Shown here: one piece after another, positions 15,819 through 24,495 of the stretch
Layout of the letters: every line of letters starts with the position of its first letter
Numbering within the stretch: position 1 is the stretch's first letter
Assembly: GCA_910588825.1 (NCBI GenBank)
Contig: CAJURF010000007.1
Location: 13,669 to 71,719, forward strand
DNA from: an uncultured Lachnospiraceae bacterium
Lineage (GTDB): Bacteria > Bacillota > Clostridia > Lachnospirales > Lachnospiraceae
Reading direction: 5' to 3'
DNA: 58,051 nt
Made by a program: the position numbers and the translations under genes
The notes under the pieces: generated by a model
Seen by the model: the letters and a program-made list of their open reading frames with translations, nothing else
Database searches by the model: none
Told to the model about the DNA's origin: nothing

Positions 15819-16892
15819 TTACAGAATTACTTTGTGATTTTCCTTGAATACATATACAAGAATTTCTGCAACCATTCCATAATATTCCTGGGGGATTTCC
15901 CCATCCAGAGGTGTTGACGCATAAATTCCTCTGGCCAAAGGTTTATTTTCCACAACATGAACCGCGTTTTCCTCTGCAATCTTTATAATACGCAGGGCCA
16001 GCTCATCCTGTCCCTTCGCAATGACAACCGGAGCGTGGTCCCGGTCGATATCGTACCGCAGAGCAACCGCGTAATGGGTGGGGTTTTTGATCACCACGTC
16101 AGCCTGAGGCACCGCCTGCATCATACGGCTTCTGGCTCTCTGCCTCTGGATATCTCTGATCTTGCCCTTTACCTTGGGATCCCCTTCCATCTGCTTAAAT
16201 TCTTCTTTGACTTCCTGCTTGGTCATCTTCATCTCACGCTCAAAATCCCAGCGCTGATAAAAGAAATCAAATCCCGCCAGAGCCGCAAAGGCCAGTGCCA
16301 AACGGAATACAATTCTCATGATAGTATTCAGTACATACACTGTGGAAACTTTCAGATCCATATCAATGGTCCGTGCAATTCCCGTTAAGTCATCGCGGAT
16401 CATCGTATATAGAAAAATAAGCAGAATAGAAATTTTCACCAGATTTTTAAGCAGTTCAACAGCCTTTTTCAGCGAAAACAAGTTTTTAATCCCTTTAATG
16501 GGATTCAGCTTGCCAAATTTCGGTTTGGCCGTCTCCATGGTAAAAAGAAACCGGGTCTGGATGCCAGTGCCCAGTATTCCAACAGCGGCCATCACCAGTA
16601 AAAGCGGAAGAATCAATATAGCGATATTGATCATAGTCTCCATACCAATGGACTGCAGTGTTCCCATAGACAATTCATCTATGACTGACAGATTCTCCAG
16701 GTAGCGGAGCATATAATTCTTTAAATATCGGTATATCGTGGGAAAATAGAAACGGATACCATAAAACGCAACCATAAATGAAACCAGTACAGCCACATCT
16801 TTGCTGGTAAAAACATTACCCTTTTTCCTTTGATCCCTCCGCTTTTTAGGTGTGGCCTTCTCGGTCTTTTCACCGCCTGGACCGTCTGCCAT
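15819..16892 (-). CDS. flhB: Flagellar export switch protein FlhB
   Basis: 357 residues: N-terminal basic stretch 'KTEKATPKKRRDQRKKGNV', four membrane helices, and a cytoplasmic domain with the self-cleaving NPTH motif at 270-273. Cleavage between Asn270 and Pro271 switches export from rod/hook to filament substrates together with FliK, which is encoded earlier in the operon. Lies between fliR (16-bp gap) and flhA. Confidence 0.96.
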   Translation of the reverse strand: MADGPGGEKTEKATPKKRRDQRKKGNVFTSKDVAVLVSFMVAFYGIRFYFPTIYRYLKNYMLRYLENLSVIDELSMGTLQSIGMETMINIAILILPLLLVMAAVGILGTGIQTRFLFTMETAKPKFGKLNPIKGIKNLFSLKKAVELLKNLVKISILLIFLYTMIRDDLTGIARTIDMDLKVSTVYVLNTIMRIVFRLALAFAALAGFDFFYQRWDFEREMKMTKQEVKEEFKQMEGDPKVKGKIRDIQRQRARSRMMQAVPQADVVIKNPTHYAVALRYDIDRDHAPVVIAKGQDELALRIIKIAEENAVHVVENKPLARGIYASTPLDGEIPQEYYGMVAEILVYVFKENHKVIL

Positions 16893-16908
16893 TTTTTCTC
16901 ACTTCCTT

Positions 16909-17688
16909 TTACTGTAACATCCGTAACATCTCCTGCATCTGCCGCAGCATACCGCCAATCAAATCCCCTATGGAATCTGACATAGGCGAAAACAGGAAAA
17001 GGAACAATATCAGACCTGCAATAATTTTAACCTGAATCTGCACCACAAACACATTGATCTGCGGTATCATTTTCATCAGAATTCCCATTCCCATGGTGAC
17101 AATAAACTCTGCTGCCAATATAGGAAAAGCCAGCTTCATAGCAAACACAATGCATTCTGAAAAAATATCCAGCACTGCCCAAAATGCTCCTCTGGAAAAT
17201 ACCACAGCTCCATACGGAACCACCTGAGCGGAGGTCAGCAGAATCTTCATCATTGCCAGATGTCCGTCCACTGCGAAAAACAGGAGCATATAATATACAT
17301 TATAAATACTTCCTGACAGAGGAATCTGGGCATTATTCTGCGCATCAAATACCATAGCCATGGAAATTCCCATCTGAAAATCAATTACAGCAGCCGCAAA
17401 AGTAATGACCATACTGAAAAGCTGTACCACAAACCCCAGAAAATAGCCAATCACAAATTCCTTCATCAACAACAGACTGTATGTTAGAGAGGACTCCACT
17501 TCAATCCTCTCTCCCTGGGAAACAGAATACAGCAGTAAAGTCAAAACCAATATCATCCCTGACTTAGCGATCATTGGTATGCTGTTTCTTCCCAAAATAG
17601 GATTCAGAAGTATAAAACCTGCCATCCGCATCATAATCAGAGAGAACAGCAAAAATTGCGATGTATCCAAAACTTCCAGTGTTGTCAT
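16909..17688 (-). CDS. fliR: Flagellar export protein FliR
   Basis: 259 residues, hydrophobic throughout with about six membrane helices; 'NPILGRNSIPMIAKSG' near the N-terminus is a conserved FliR segment. It joins FliP and FliQ in the helical export gate inside the MS ring. Its start overlaps the end of fliQ by 4 bp (ATGA type), showing translational coupling. Confidence 0.95.
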   Translation of the reverse strand: MTTLEVLDTSQFLLFSLIMMRMAGFILLNPILGRNSIPMIAKSGMILVLTLLLYSVSQGERIEVESSLTYSLLLMKEFVIGYFLGFVVQLFSMVITFAAAVIDFQMGISMAMVFDAQNNAQIPLSGSIYNVYYMLLFFAVDGHLAMMKILLTSAQVVPYGAVVFSRGAFWAVLDIFSECIVFAMKLAFPILAAEFIVTMGMGILMKMIPQINVFVVQIQVKIIAGLILFLFLFSPMSDSIGDLIGGMLRQMQEMLRMLQ

Positions 17689-17948
17689 AATGCCGCCATC
17701 AATTCAAACATTTGATTCGTAAAGTCCTGCAGTGCCGTGAGCATACTGCTTCCCGTAAATACCAAAATCAAAGCGATGACCAAAAGCTTTGGCAGAAAGG
17801 TCAATGTCTGTTCATGAATCTGGGTGGCTGCCTGAAGAATCGCAATGATCAGACCGATTAACATACTGATGACCAGCATGGGAGCCGCAAGCCTGAGAGC
17901 CAGTACAAACACTTCATACATCAGATCCGATACTTCACCGTTTGTCAT
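17685..17948 (-). CDS. fliQ: Flagellar export protein FliQ
   Basis: 87 residues with two membrane helices ('LRLAAPMLVISMLIGLIIA' and the 'LPKLLVIALILVF' segment) around the conserved 'QAATQIHEQTLTFLPK' loop. This is the normal size for FliQ, a four-copy subunit of the export gate. It sits 16 bp after fliP and overlaps fliR. Confidence 0.95.
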   Translation of the reverse strand: MTNGEVSDLMYEVFVLALRLAAPMLVISMLIGLIIAILQAATQIHEQTLTFLPKLLVIALILVFTGSSMLTALQDFTNQMFELMAAL

Positions 17949-17964
17949 AGATTCCTCCTATATC

Positions 17965-18618
17965 TCACCGAAAGCTCTGCACAAGGTTGTAAAACAGCAG
18001 CTGCCATCCATCTACTGTGACAAAAAGCAACAGTTTAAAGGGCAGCGATATAGTAGCCGGAGGCAGCATGAACATACCCATGGACATCAATGTAGTAGAA
18101 ACTACAATATCAATCAGAAGGAACGGCAGAAACAAGAGAAATCCCGCCATAAAAGCACGCTTCAATTCACTTGTAATAAACGCCGGAATAATGGTGGTCA
18201 TAGGAAGTTCCGTGGCCTCTTCTATCTCCTCCGCTCCTGACAGCTCCTTATACATATTCAGGGAACTGACTTCCGTCTGGCGGAGCATAAATTCCTTTAA
18301 AGGTACCTGGGCACGCTTCAACACTTCCTCCTGGGAAATCTCTTCATTTTTATACGGTTCATAGGCGGTTGTATTAATCTCCGTAATCACCGGATTCATA
18401 ATGAAAAGTGTCAGAAACAGCGAGATTCCAACCATAACCATACTAGGCGGTACCTGCTGGACTCCCAAAGCATTTCTGACAAATGACAGGATAATTACAA
18501 TTCTGGTAAATGATGTCATCATAACGAGGATGGACGGCAGCAATGCAATCACCGTCAACATCAGCAGTAATTCCAGTGTAGGCACCCGGTCCCCGTTAAT
18601 ATTTACAAGTGCATCCAT
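17965..18618 (-). CDS. fliP: Flagellar export protein FliP
   Basis: 217 residues with the conserved core 'MMTSFTRIVIILSFVRNALG' and 'QQVPPSMVMVGISLFLT', and C-terminal membrane helices. FliP forms the five-copy base of the export channel. The protein lacks the cleaved signal peptide of enterobacterial FliP: it begins MDALVNINGDRVPTLELL right after a strong ribosome site (GGAGTGGGAGTGA), and no earlier start fits. It follows fliO closely. Confidence 0.95.
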   Translation of the reverse strand: MDALVNINGDRVPTLELLLMLTVIALLPSILVMMTSFTRIVIILSFVRNALGVQQVPPSMVMVGISLFLTLFIMNPVITEINTTAYEPYKNEEISQEEVLKRAQVPLKEFMLRQTEVSSLNMYKELSGAEEIEEATELPMTTIIPAFITSELKRAFMAGFLLFLPFLLIDIVVSTTLMSMGMFMLPPATISLPFKLLLFVTVDGWQLLFYNLVQSFR

Positions 18619-18652
18619 TCACTCCCACTCCTCATCCGCTGCGTTACATAAC

Positions 18653-19018
18653 TTACTTTTTGTCGCTCCAGTGTTTCCTGGCCTCCTCAAGTCTGCGCAT
18701 CAGCTCTTTAAAATCAGGTATGGCAGCCTGATTCATCGGTTCCTCTATTTTAAGAGGAACCAGACCTTCTTCCTCAAGCTCTGCCAATATATTAATCTGT
18801 TTCTCAGCAATTCCTATGAGAAAATAGCGGTCTCCCACCTGAACCACAGACACGGCACGGCTCTGTCCCAAAGGCATCTGGTCAATCATGCGCATGTATT
18901 GGGAACGGCCGCCCCGGATAGGACTCTTTCCCACAAATTTTGCCGCCACATAGCTCAAGTAAATAATCACTATAACGATACACAGTGTGCTGATTGCAGT
19001 CAACATTCCTTCCAACAT
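18653..19018 (-). CDS. fliO: Flagellar export assembly protein FliO
   Basis: 121 residues: one N-terminal membrane helix ('ISTLCIVIVIIYLSYVAAKF') and a cytoplasmic domain with the FliO-type 'MPLGQSRAVSVVQVGDRYF' and 'LIGIAEKQI'. FliO helps build the FliP ring. Its place between fliY and fliP is standard and gives most of the certainty, as FliO is a weakly conserved family. Confidence 0.88.
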   Translation of the reverse strand: MLEGMLTAISTLCIVIVIIYLSYVAAKFVGKSPIRGGRSQYMRMIDQMPLGQSRAVSVVQVGDRYFLIGIAEKQINILAELEEEGLVPLKIEEPMNQAAIPDFKELMRRLEEARKHWSDKK

Positions 19019-19028
19019 CGCTTTTTTC

Positions 19029-20471
19029 CTATTTTAGCTCAGGCATATTCTCCGCCAGAATTTCTGTGATTCGAATTCCAAAATTGTCTTCGACTACCAC
19101 CACGTCACCTCTGGCAACACATTGTCCGTTTACAAATAAATCCACCTGTTCTCCAGCCATTTTATCCAAAACTACCAGAGAGCCCTTCGTGAATTCCAGA
19201 ATGTCTCTGACAAGCTTTCTGGTGCGTCCGATTTCCACGGAAACTTCCAAAGGCACACCGAGAATCATATCCATATTCTCTTCCTGTTCCTCGCCTGCCA
19301 GTCTTCCTGATAAAGGATCGGAAGGCATTGGATGAACATTCAGCTTTTTGGGATCTGCACTGGGACGCTGCTGCATCTGAGTCATCATCACCTGCTGCAT
19401 CTGGCTCATCATCTGAGTCATCTGCGCCATCTGATTCATCATCTGTTCCGTGAGTGCATTATTCACAGGTACTGCCGCCTGAGGCATAACAGGCTGCTGA
19501 ACTGCTGCCATCTCCTGAGGCTGTACAGGCATAGCTGCAGGCGCCGGCTGTGGTGTCGGTGTCACAGCGGGTGCAGCCTGCGGTGCCGGAGCAGCTGGCT
19601 GGGGCATTTCTGCCGCTGGAGCCGGTGCTGCAGGTTCTGAAGACTCTGCTCCGCCCCCTGCCAGAAGTGCCTCGATTTCTTCCTGGCTCATCATACGGTT
19701 GGACGTTTCTTCAGCCGCAGGTTCCGGTGCTGCAGGTTCTGAAGACTCCCCTGCACCTCCTGCCAGAAGAGCTTCAATTTCCTCCTGGCTCATCATACGG
19801 TTAGAGGATTCCTCCGCCGCAGGTTCCGGTGCTGCTGCAGGGGCTGCAGCCGGTTCTGGTTCCGGCTCATCATCGTCAAAGTCCGGAAGGAATCCTTTCA
19901 CAAGCTTCTTAGCCAGATCTGTGGGCATCAGGTTCATAAACTCACTTTCCAAATTATCCCCAATGCGCAGTAAAAATTTCACACAGATCATCACTTCTTC
20001 ATCTGCGAAGTAATGCTCTTTAAATTTATGCACATCCTCTATTTCTGTAGAGGTAGGTGTTGAAATATTCACCGTCTCCCCAAGAAACTCAGAAAGCGCA
20101 GTGGAGGAAGCCCCCATCATTTGATTCATGACTTCACAGATCGCACTGATATTGATCTCATTCATCTCAAACTGATCGTCAGGAATTTCCATTCCCATCA
20201 TCATTTCTACGATCATCTTCACATCAGTACGTTTGAGAAGCATAATATTACTTCCGCGAAGTCCTTCTACATAGGTAATTTCCACTCCTACAGCTGGTTC
20301 CAGTTCTTCGAATTCAAATTTCTTTTTTTCAACTACTTTTACCACAGGAGTTGTAATATCAACCCGCACATTCAGCAATGTAGAAAGAGCCGTAGCAGAA
20401 GCACCAAGGCTGATGTTGAGTATTTCACCTACGGCATCTATCTCTAATGTGCTAAACTCTTTAAAACTCAT
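19029..20471 (-). CDS. fliY: Flagellar motor switch phosphatase FliY (FliN fusion) with two internal docking-type peptides
   Basis: 480 residues. Residues 1-195 are a CheC-like phosphatase domain with both E-x-x-N pairs (Glu16/Asn19 and Glu113/Asn116). Residues 200-390 are an Ala/Pro/Gln/Met-rich linker. Residues about 395-480 are a FliN/SpoA domain that builds the C ring. In B. subtilis FliY a CheY-P-binding peptide of 'SQDEIDALL' type sits at the very N-terminus; here the N-terminus lacks it and two copies, 'MMSQEEIEALLAGG', lie in the linker at 225-238 and 259-272 inside a 34-residue duplication. The protein should both build the switch and dephosphorylate CheY-P. Confidence 0.94.
   Translation of the reverse strand: MSFKEFSTLEIDAVGEILNISLGASATALSTLLNVRVDITTPVVKVVEKKKFEFEELEPAVGVEITYVEGLRGSNIMLLKRTDVKMIVEMMMGMEIPDDQFEMNEINISAICEVMNQMMGASSTALSEFLGETVNISTPTSTEIEDVHKFKEHYFADEEVMICVKFLLRIGDNLESEFMNLMPTDLAKKLVKGFLPDFDDDEPEPEPAAAPAAAPEPAAEESSNRMMSQEEIEALLAGGAGESSEPAAPEPAAEETSNRMMSQEEIEALLAGGGAESSEPAAPAPAAEMPQPAAPAPQAAPAVTPTPQPAPAAMPVQPQEMAAVQQPVMPQAAVPVNNALTEQMMNQMAQMTQMMSQMQQVMMTQMQQRPSADPKKLNVHPMPSDPLSGRLAGEEQEENMDMILGVPLEVSVEIGRTRKLVRDILEFTKGSLVVLDKMAGEQVDLFVNGQCVARGDVVVVEDNFGIRITEILAENMPELK
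19656..19802 (-). repeat. duplicated 34-residue unit with FliM-type docking peptide in fliY
   Basis: Two units in the fliY linker, about 102 bp apart, each encode 'SNRMMSQEEIEALLAGG' followed by an E/S/P/A-rich spacer. The peptide cores lie at 19758-19802 and 19656-19700. Similarity is high at the DNA level, so the duplication looks fairly recent or is kept alike by recombination. Confidence 0.8.
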
Positions 20472-20521
20472 ATCATCTTACTCTCTTTCCGTGTATTTGG
20501 ATAAAATACCCAATGATTTTG

Positions 20522-20962
20522 CTACTTAATTTCAAGAGCTTTCTGTGCCATAGTTTTCAAAGAATTAAATGCCGTAATATTGGCTTCATAGGACCTGGTC
20601 GCTGACATACTATCAACAGTTTCCTTAATCAAATCCACATTCGGCAGAGACACATACCCATCTTCATCGGCATCCGGGTGATCCGGATTATATACACGTT
20701 TAAATTCACTTTCATCTTCAATGATCTGTGATACCCGGACACCGCCTTTAGTCGTTTCATGATTATTCTGTGCAGCCAGCAGTGCCTGCCTGAAAGTATT
20801 GTTTCCTATTTCTTCCAGCACCACCAGTTTGCGCCGGTAAGGACCGCCGCCTTCTGTCCTGGTTGTTTCGATATTTGCAATGTTCTCTGAAGCCACATCC
20901 AGTCTCATTCTCTGAGCAGTCAATGCGGACGCGCTAATATTAAATGAACTTAGAAAAGACAT
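20522..20962 (-). CDS. flgC: Flagellar basal-body rod protein FlgC (displaced)
   Basis: 146 residues, the normal length for FlgC. The N-terminus 'SASALTAQRMRLDVASENIA' and the C-terminus 'VSLPNVDLIKETVDSMSATR' followed by 'SYEANITAFNSLKTMAQKAL' are typical of this proximal rod subunit. The odd part is location: it lies between cheY and fliY, while flgB and fliE, its usual neighbours, are 13 kb away at the operon start and directly adjoin each other. Its reading frame and ends look intact, so it should work. Confidence 0.93.
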   Translation of the reverse strand: MSFLSSFNISASALTAQRMRLDVASENIANIETTRTEGGGPYRRKLVVLEEIGNNTFRQALLAAQNNHETTKGGVRVSQIIEDESEFKRVYNPDHPDADEDGYVSLPNVDLIKETVDSMSATRSYEANITAFNSLKTMAQKALEIK

Positions 20963-20977
20963 GTCCCCTCCTCCTAA

Positions 20978-21340
20978 TCAGGCATCTACAATACTGGACA
21001 CTGTTTTCAAAATACGATCCGGTTTAAAAGGTTTTACAATAAAATCTTTTGCTCCTGACTTAATTGCGTCGATAACCATGCTCTCCTGTCCCATAGCAGA
21101 GCACATTACAATATTAGCGTTGGGATCTTTACTTTTAATCGCCTTCAGAGCTTCCAATCCATCCATATTGGGCATGGTGATATCCATCAGCACCAGATCC
21201 GGCTTAATATCGTTATATGTTTCCACAGCCTGCATCCCGTCTGCCGCTTCATACAAATCTGTATACCCTGCTTTTGTCAATGTTTCTTTCACCATCATTC
21301 TCATAAACGCCGCATCATCTACTAATAAAATTTTCGCCAT
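20978..21340 (-). CDS. cheY: Chemotaxis response regulator CheY
   Basis: 120 residues, single receiver domain. Acidic pocket Asp8/Asp9, phospho-acceptor Asp53 in 'LVLMDITMPNMDG', Ser81 and Lys103 are all present. CheY-P binds FliM/FliY in the C ring; CheC and FliY remove the phosphate. Encoded between fliM and the displaced flgC, 15 bp before the latter. Confidence 0.95.
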   Translation of the reverse strand: MAKILLVDDAAFMRMMVKETLTKAGYTDLYEAADGMQAVETYNDIKPDLVLMDITMPNMDGLEALKAIKSKDPNANIVMCSAMGQESMVIDAIKSGAKDFIVKPFKPDRILKTVSSIVDA

Positions 21341-21374
21341 TTTTCATACCTCTCTTGCTTATTATTAAAATGAA

Positions 21375-22445
21375 TTAAATCACTTCGGTTTCCAGTTCTT
21401 CCAGTTCCTGCTCAGACTCTACGACAAGCCTGCGCAGGTCTTCGTCATCTGCTATTCTTTTCTCAATCTTGACTGCCATATTCTTCTTATGAACTCCCAG
21501 TCTTCCGATAAACCATGGCTGCTTTTCCACATAAAGTGCCACATGGGATTCTTTGGGCTTATTCAGGTCAATGACATCGCCCACATGTAAATTATACAGG
21601 TCTTCCAGACTAATTTCCACAGCCCCCAGTTTTGCATTCACATGCAGTGCAGAATCACGAATACTGTCCATGATACCTTCACGGATGCCTTCATCCTTCT
21701 TGTCGTCATCCAGATTGACATTCTTCTTCCGGTCAATCGTATTGAAAATATCCGTGAGCAGATTTCCGGGAATACAAATATTGATATTCCCCGTTAAATC
21801 CCCAAACTGTACATTTAAAACAATAATAGCAACTGTCTCATCTATACTGATGTCCTGGAACATGCTGGGGTCTTGTTCCACACGTTCCAACTCCGTCTCT
21901 ATACGAATATAGGTGGACCATGCGTCTTTCAACGGCGCGACAAAATACCCCATGATCTTCCGGTATATTACATTTTCAATAGATGTATACACATATCCGC
22001 TGTCAATGCTGTTGTCATCCCCTGAACCGCCCATCATACGGTCTATCATATTCACCATCAATCTGGGCGAAATATGCATCAGCACTGATGGATTCGCCGT
22101 CTGTTCTGGAAGGGATACATGAACCAATGTCATAATATCTGTATCTGCCAGCGCGTTATTGAATTCATAATACCGCTGTTCTTCCACATCCATAACTTCC
22201 ATATCACTGGTCATCCGGAACAAACTGTTCATTTGAGAAGTCGCGATTCTTGAATAATTTTCAAAAATGCTGCGGAGCAGTTTCAGCTTCTCCTTTGTGA
22301 ATTTTTTCGGACTATAGAAATCATACTTCCTGTATGTCTGCTCTTTCTTCTTTTCTTCTTCCTGGGAGGTTGCGCCGCTGTCACCCCCTTCCTTCATAGA
22401 ATTAAGAAGGGCATCTATCTGGCTTTGCGATAATACTTCAGACAT
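21375..22445 (-). CDS. fliM: Flagellar motor switch protein FliM
   Basis: 356 residues: N-terminal CheY-P-binding peptide 'LSQSQIDALLNSM', middle CheC-like domain with 'RMMGGSGDDNS', and C-terminal SpoA domain. It forms the wall of the C ring and links to FliG and FliY. It follows motB by 27 bp. The fliL gene that often lies between motB and fliM is missing. Confidence 0.96.
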   Translation of the reverse strand: MSEVLSQSQIDALLNSMKEGGDSGATSQEEEKKKEQTYRKYDFYSPKKFTKEKLKLLRSIFENYSRIATSQMNSLFRMTSDMEVMDVEEQRYYEFNNALADTDIMTLVHVSLPEQTANPSVLMHISPRLMVNMIDRMMGGSGDDNSIDSGYVYTSIENVIYRKIMGYFVAPLKDAWSTYIRIETELERVEQDPSMFQDISIDETVAIIVLNVQFGDLTGNINICIPGNLLTDIFNTIDRKKNVNLDDDKKDEGIREGIMDSIRDSALHVNAKLGAVEISLEDLYNLHVGDVIDLNKPKESHVALYVEKQPWFIGRLGVHKKNMAVKIEKRIADDEDLRRLVVESEQELEELETEVI

Positions 22446-22472
22446 TTTTGCACTCCTTTGTCCTCGTCCTGG

Positions 22473-23234
22473 CTATTGGCCATATATCTGATTATAATAC
22501 GTATCCAGATTTTGTTCAACAGCTCCAGTACGGGTAATTAAAATTTCTACCCGGCGGTTTTTCGCCCGCCCCTCCGGTGTGTCAAAACCGGCAATCGGCC
22601 TGAACTGTCCAAAACCGGAACTAACCATTTTCGCAGGGTCAATATCACTGACCTGCTGCAGATACGCCACCACCTCTGCAGAACGCTCCGCCGACAGCAG
22701 CCTGTCTGTGTGGGCCTCATTGGGAACTGTAGGGTCCCCCTGGGATGTATGTCCAAGCACCTGTATCTGCTCAATGGAATCACTCACTCCTGACATGGCC
22801 TGGCCAAATGCCTGAAGAATAGGTTTGCCATCATCTCGTAATACAGAACTGTCCCCATCAAAGAAAACCATATCCTGAAAGGTGATAAATGCAAACCCTT
22901 CTCCGCCTTCCACGGATACACTGTCTCCCATATTCTGCTGTTGGACAAGTTCCTGAAGAGTGTAATACAAATCTTCAAAATCATCAATCATCTTGGGCTT
23001 ATCCATACCGCCTTCTACGTCATTGTCACCCTCTTTTAAATCACTGTCAGTGACAATCTGCGATACAGAATCGGCTCCCGGGTTAAAGCTCTTGACGATA
23101 ATCTCCCATTTCTGCTGATCAACAGAAGAAATGGAATACAGTAAAACGAAAAAGCACAAAAGCAGCGTTACCATATCCCCGTATGTATCCATCCAGTTGG
23201 CACCGCCCTCTGCTGCTGGCTGACGCTTCTTCAT
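22473..23234 (-). CDS. motB: Flagellar stator protein MotB
   Basis: 253 residues: short cytoplasmic start, one membrane helix carrying the proton-binding Asp20 in 'DTYGDMVTLLLCFFVLLYS', a periplasmic plug region, and an OmpA-like peptidoglycan-binding domain ('ILQAFGQAM', 'VLGHTSQGDPT', 'NRRVEILI'). The start has AAGGTGGTG 8 nt upstream. It forms the stator with MotA, encoded 56 bp before. Confidence 0.94.
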   Translation of the reverse strand: MKKRQPAAEGGANWMDTYGDMVTLLLCFFVLLYSISSVDQQKWEIIVKSFNPGADSVSQIVTDSDLKEGDNDVEGGMDKPKMIDDFEDLYYTLQELVQQQNMGDSVSVEGGEGFAFITFQDMVFFDGDSSVLRDDGKPILQAFGQAMSGVSDSIEQIQVLGHTSQGDPTVPNEAHTDRLLSAERSAEVVAYLQQVSDIDPAKMVSSGFGQFRPIAGFDTPEGRAKNRRVEILITRTGAVEQNLDTYYNQIYGQ

Positions 23235-23290
23235 ATGCTACTCACCACCTTGCTTGATCATCTCTATTTCCTGGTTACCACTGCGCCCCA

Positions 23291-24082
23291 TTATTCTCCA
23301 CCGCTCTCTGACTCCAGAAGTTTCAGCTGCTGTTTCGTATCCAGGAATGTTACCAGACGTTCCTTCAGACTCTTGGGATTGTCTCCTGTCTGGATACCCA
23401 GCACTCCTTCGATAATCAACTGCTTATATAGAATCTCTTCCTCATTACGAATACGCAGTTTTTTTGCAATGGGCGAAAAAAGCAGGTTTGCCAGGATACA
23501 GCCATAAAATGTGGTGATCATAGCTACAGACATGTTCTCACCGATATCACTGGCGCCGCCTGCATCCAGGTTCAGACCTTTCAACATGTTAATCAGACCT
23601 ACCAGTGTACCAATCATACCGAAAGCCGGAGCAAAAGCAGACGCCTTATCCCAGATTCCTGCGCAGTCCTCATGACGTGCCGCCATATTGTCCACGGAGC
23701 CTTCCAGCATCTCCCGCACTTTTTCTGCTTCCACAGCATCCACCACCAGCATGACTGCCTGCTTAAAAAATGGGTCCTGCAGGGCATTGGCCTTTTCTTC
23801 CAGAGCCAGAAGTCCGTTTTTTCTGGCTATCTGGGCCATGTCAATGAGCTGGTCAATGGTGGACGCAGCTTCGAACTTCTTCCCGCTCATGAGCATTCCC
23901 ATATGCTTACCCATTGACTTCAGCTTGTTCAGAGGATAGCTGGCAATAACTGCCGCCAAAGTTCCCCCCACAACAATCAATAAACTGGCCGGGTCCCAGA
24001 AATTGCCTAACTTCTCAAAAGTAATTCCCTGTACAATCAGAGCTGCACCGATTAGTACACCCAATATACTTGTAATATCCAT
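23291..24082 (-). CDS. motA: Flagellar stator protein MotA
   Basis: 263 residues with four membrane helices: 'DITSILGVLIGAALIVQGI', 'ASLLIVVGGTLAAVIASY', and the pair around 'APAFGMIGTLVGLINML' and 'ENMSVAMITTFYGCILANLL'. It forms the ion channel with MotB and pushes on FliG. The gene follows flbD and precedes motB in the normal order. Confidence 0.95.
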   Translation of the reverse strand: MDITSILGVLIGAALIVQGITFEKLGNFWDPASLLIVVGGTLAAVIASYPLNKLKSMGKHMGMLMSGKKFEAASTIDQLIDMAQIARKNGLLALEEKANALQDPFFKQAVMLVVDAVEAEKVREMLEGSVDNMAARHEDCAGIWDKASAFAPAFGMIGTLVGLINMLKGLNLDAGGASDIGENMSVAMITTFYGCILANLLFSPIAKKLRIRNEEEILYKQLIIEGVLGIQTGDNPKSLKERLVTFLDTKQQLKLLESESGGE

Positions 24083-24173
24083 TTATAATGCCTCCATTAC
24101 GTAATTCTCTTTCTCATCCTTTCTTTCGGGATAAACCTGCCTGCTGACACATCCATCACCCTGGCTGAGAGTT

Positions 24174-24380
24174 TCAGTGCCGGCGGATCGTCCGCTCAAA
24201 TTCCTTGATCCTCGCATGATACTCAATGGTTTTCTGAATGATTTCCTCCACACTCTCCTGCACCAGGTAATACCGCCCTGTGTCCATAGATATTTTTGAC
24301 TCAGGGATCGTCTCCATACACTCAATGCGGTCGCCGTTAATCACAATCAGCTCCCCATTAATCTTGGTTAATTGGATCAT
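24174..24380 (-). CDS. flbD: FlbD/SwrD family flagellar protein
   Basis: 68 residues starting 'MIQLTKINGELIVINGDRIE', the typical FlbD form, followed by 'METIPESKISM' and a helical tail. The family (SwrD in B. subtilis) is linked to motor torque and swarming. Its position between flgE and motA is standard. The 91 bp to motA hold no other believable gene. Confidence 0.9.
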   Translation of the reverse strand: MIQLTKINGELIVINGDRIECMETIPESKISMDTGRYYLVQESVEEIIQKTIEYHARIKEFERTIRRH

Positions 24381-24457
24381 ATAGTTTTGCTTCCTCCTCG
24401 TTAAACTCCTGCTGTCATCGGCCCGGCAGCTCTTAGCAGTCCAAATGGCAACAAAAT

Positions 24458-24487
24458 CCTAAGAAGCGCTGTGACACGCTTCTTAGG
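24458..24487 (-). promoter_or_regulatory. hairpin between flgE and flbD
   Basis: Perfect 11-bp stem CCTAAGAAGCG/CGCTTCTTAGG with an 8-nt loop, directly after the flgE stop. The following bases on the transcript are ATTTTG, a weak T tract, so it may be a partial terminator or a 3' stability element for flgE mRNA. Confidence 0.6.
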
Positions 24488-24495
24488 CAAAACTA

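Noticed and set aside
19332..20013. Plus-strand frames opposite the fliY linker
   Set aside because: They are products of the Ala/Pro/Gln-rich low-complexity linker read on the other strand.
24083..24325. 80-codon frame overlapping flbD
   Set aside because: flbD in the other frame is a recognised family with the right position; this frame has no family features.
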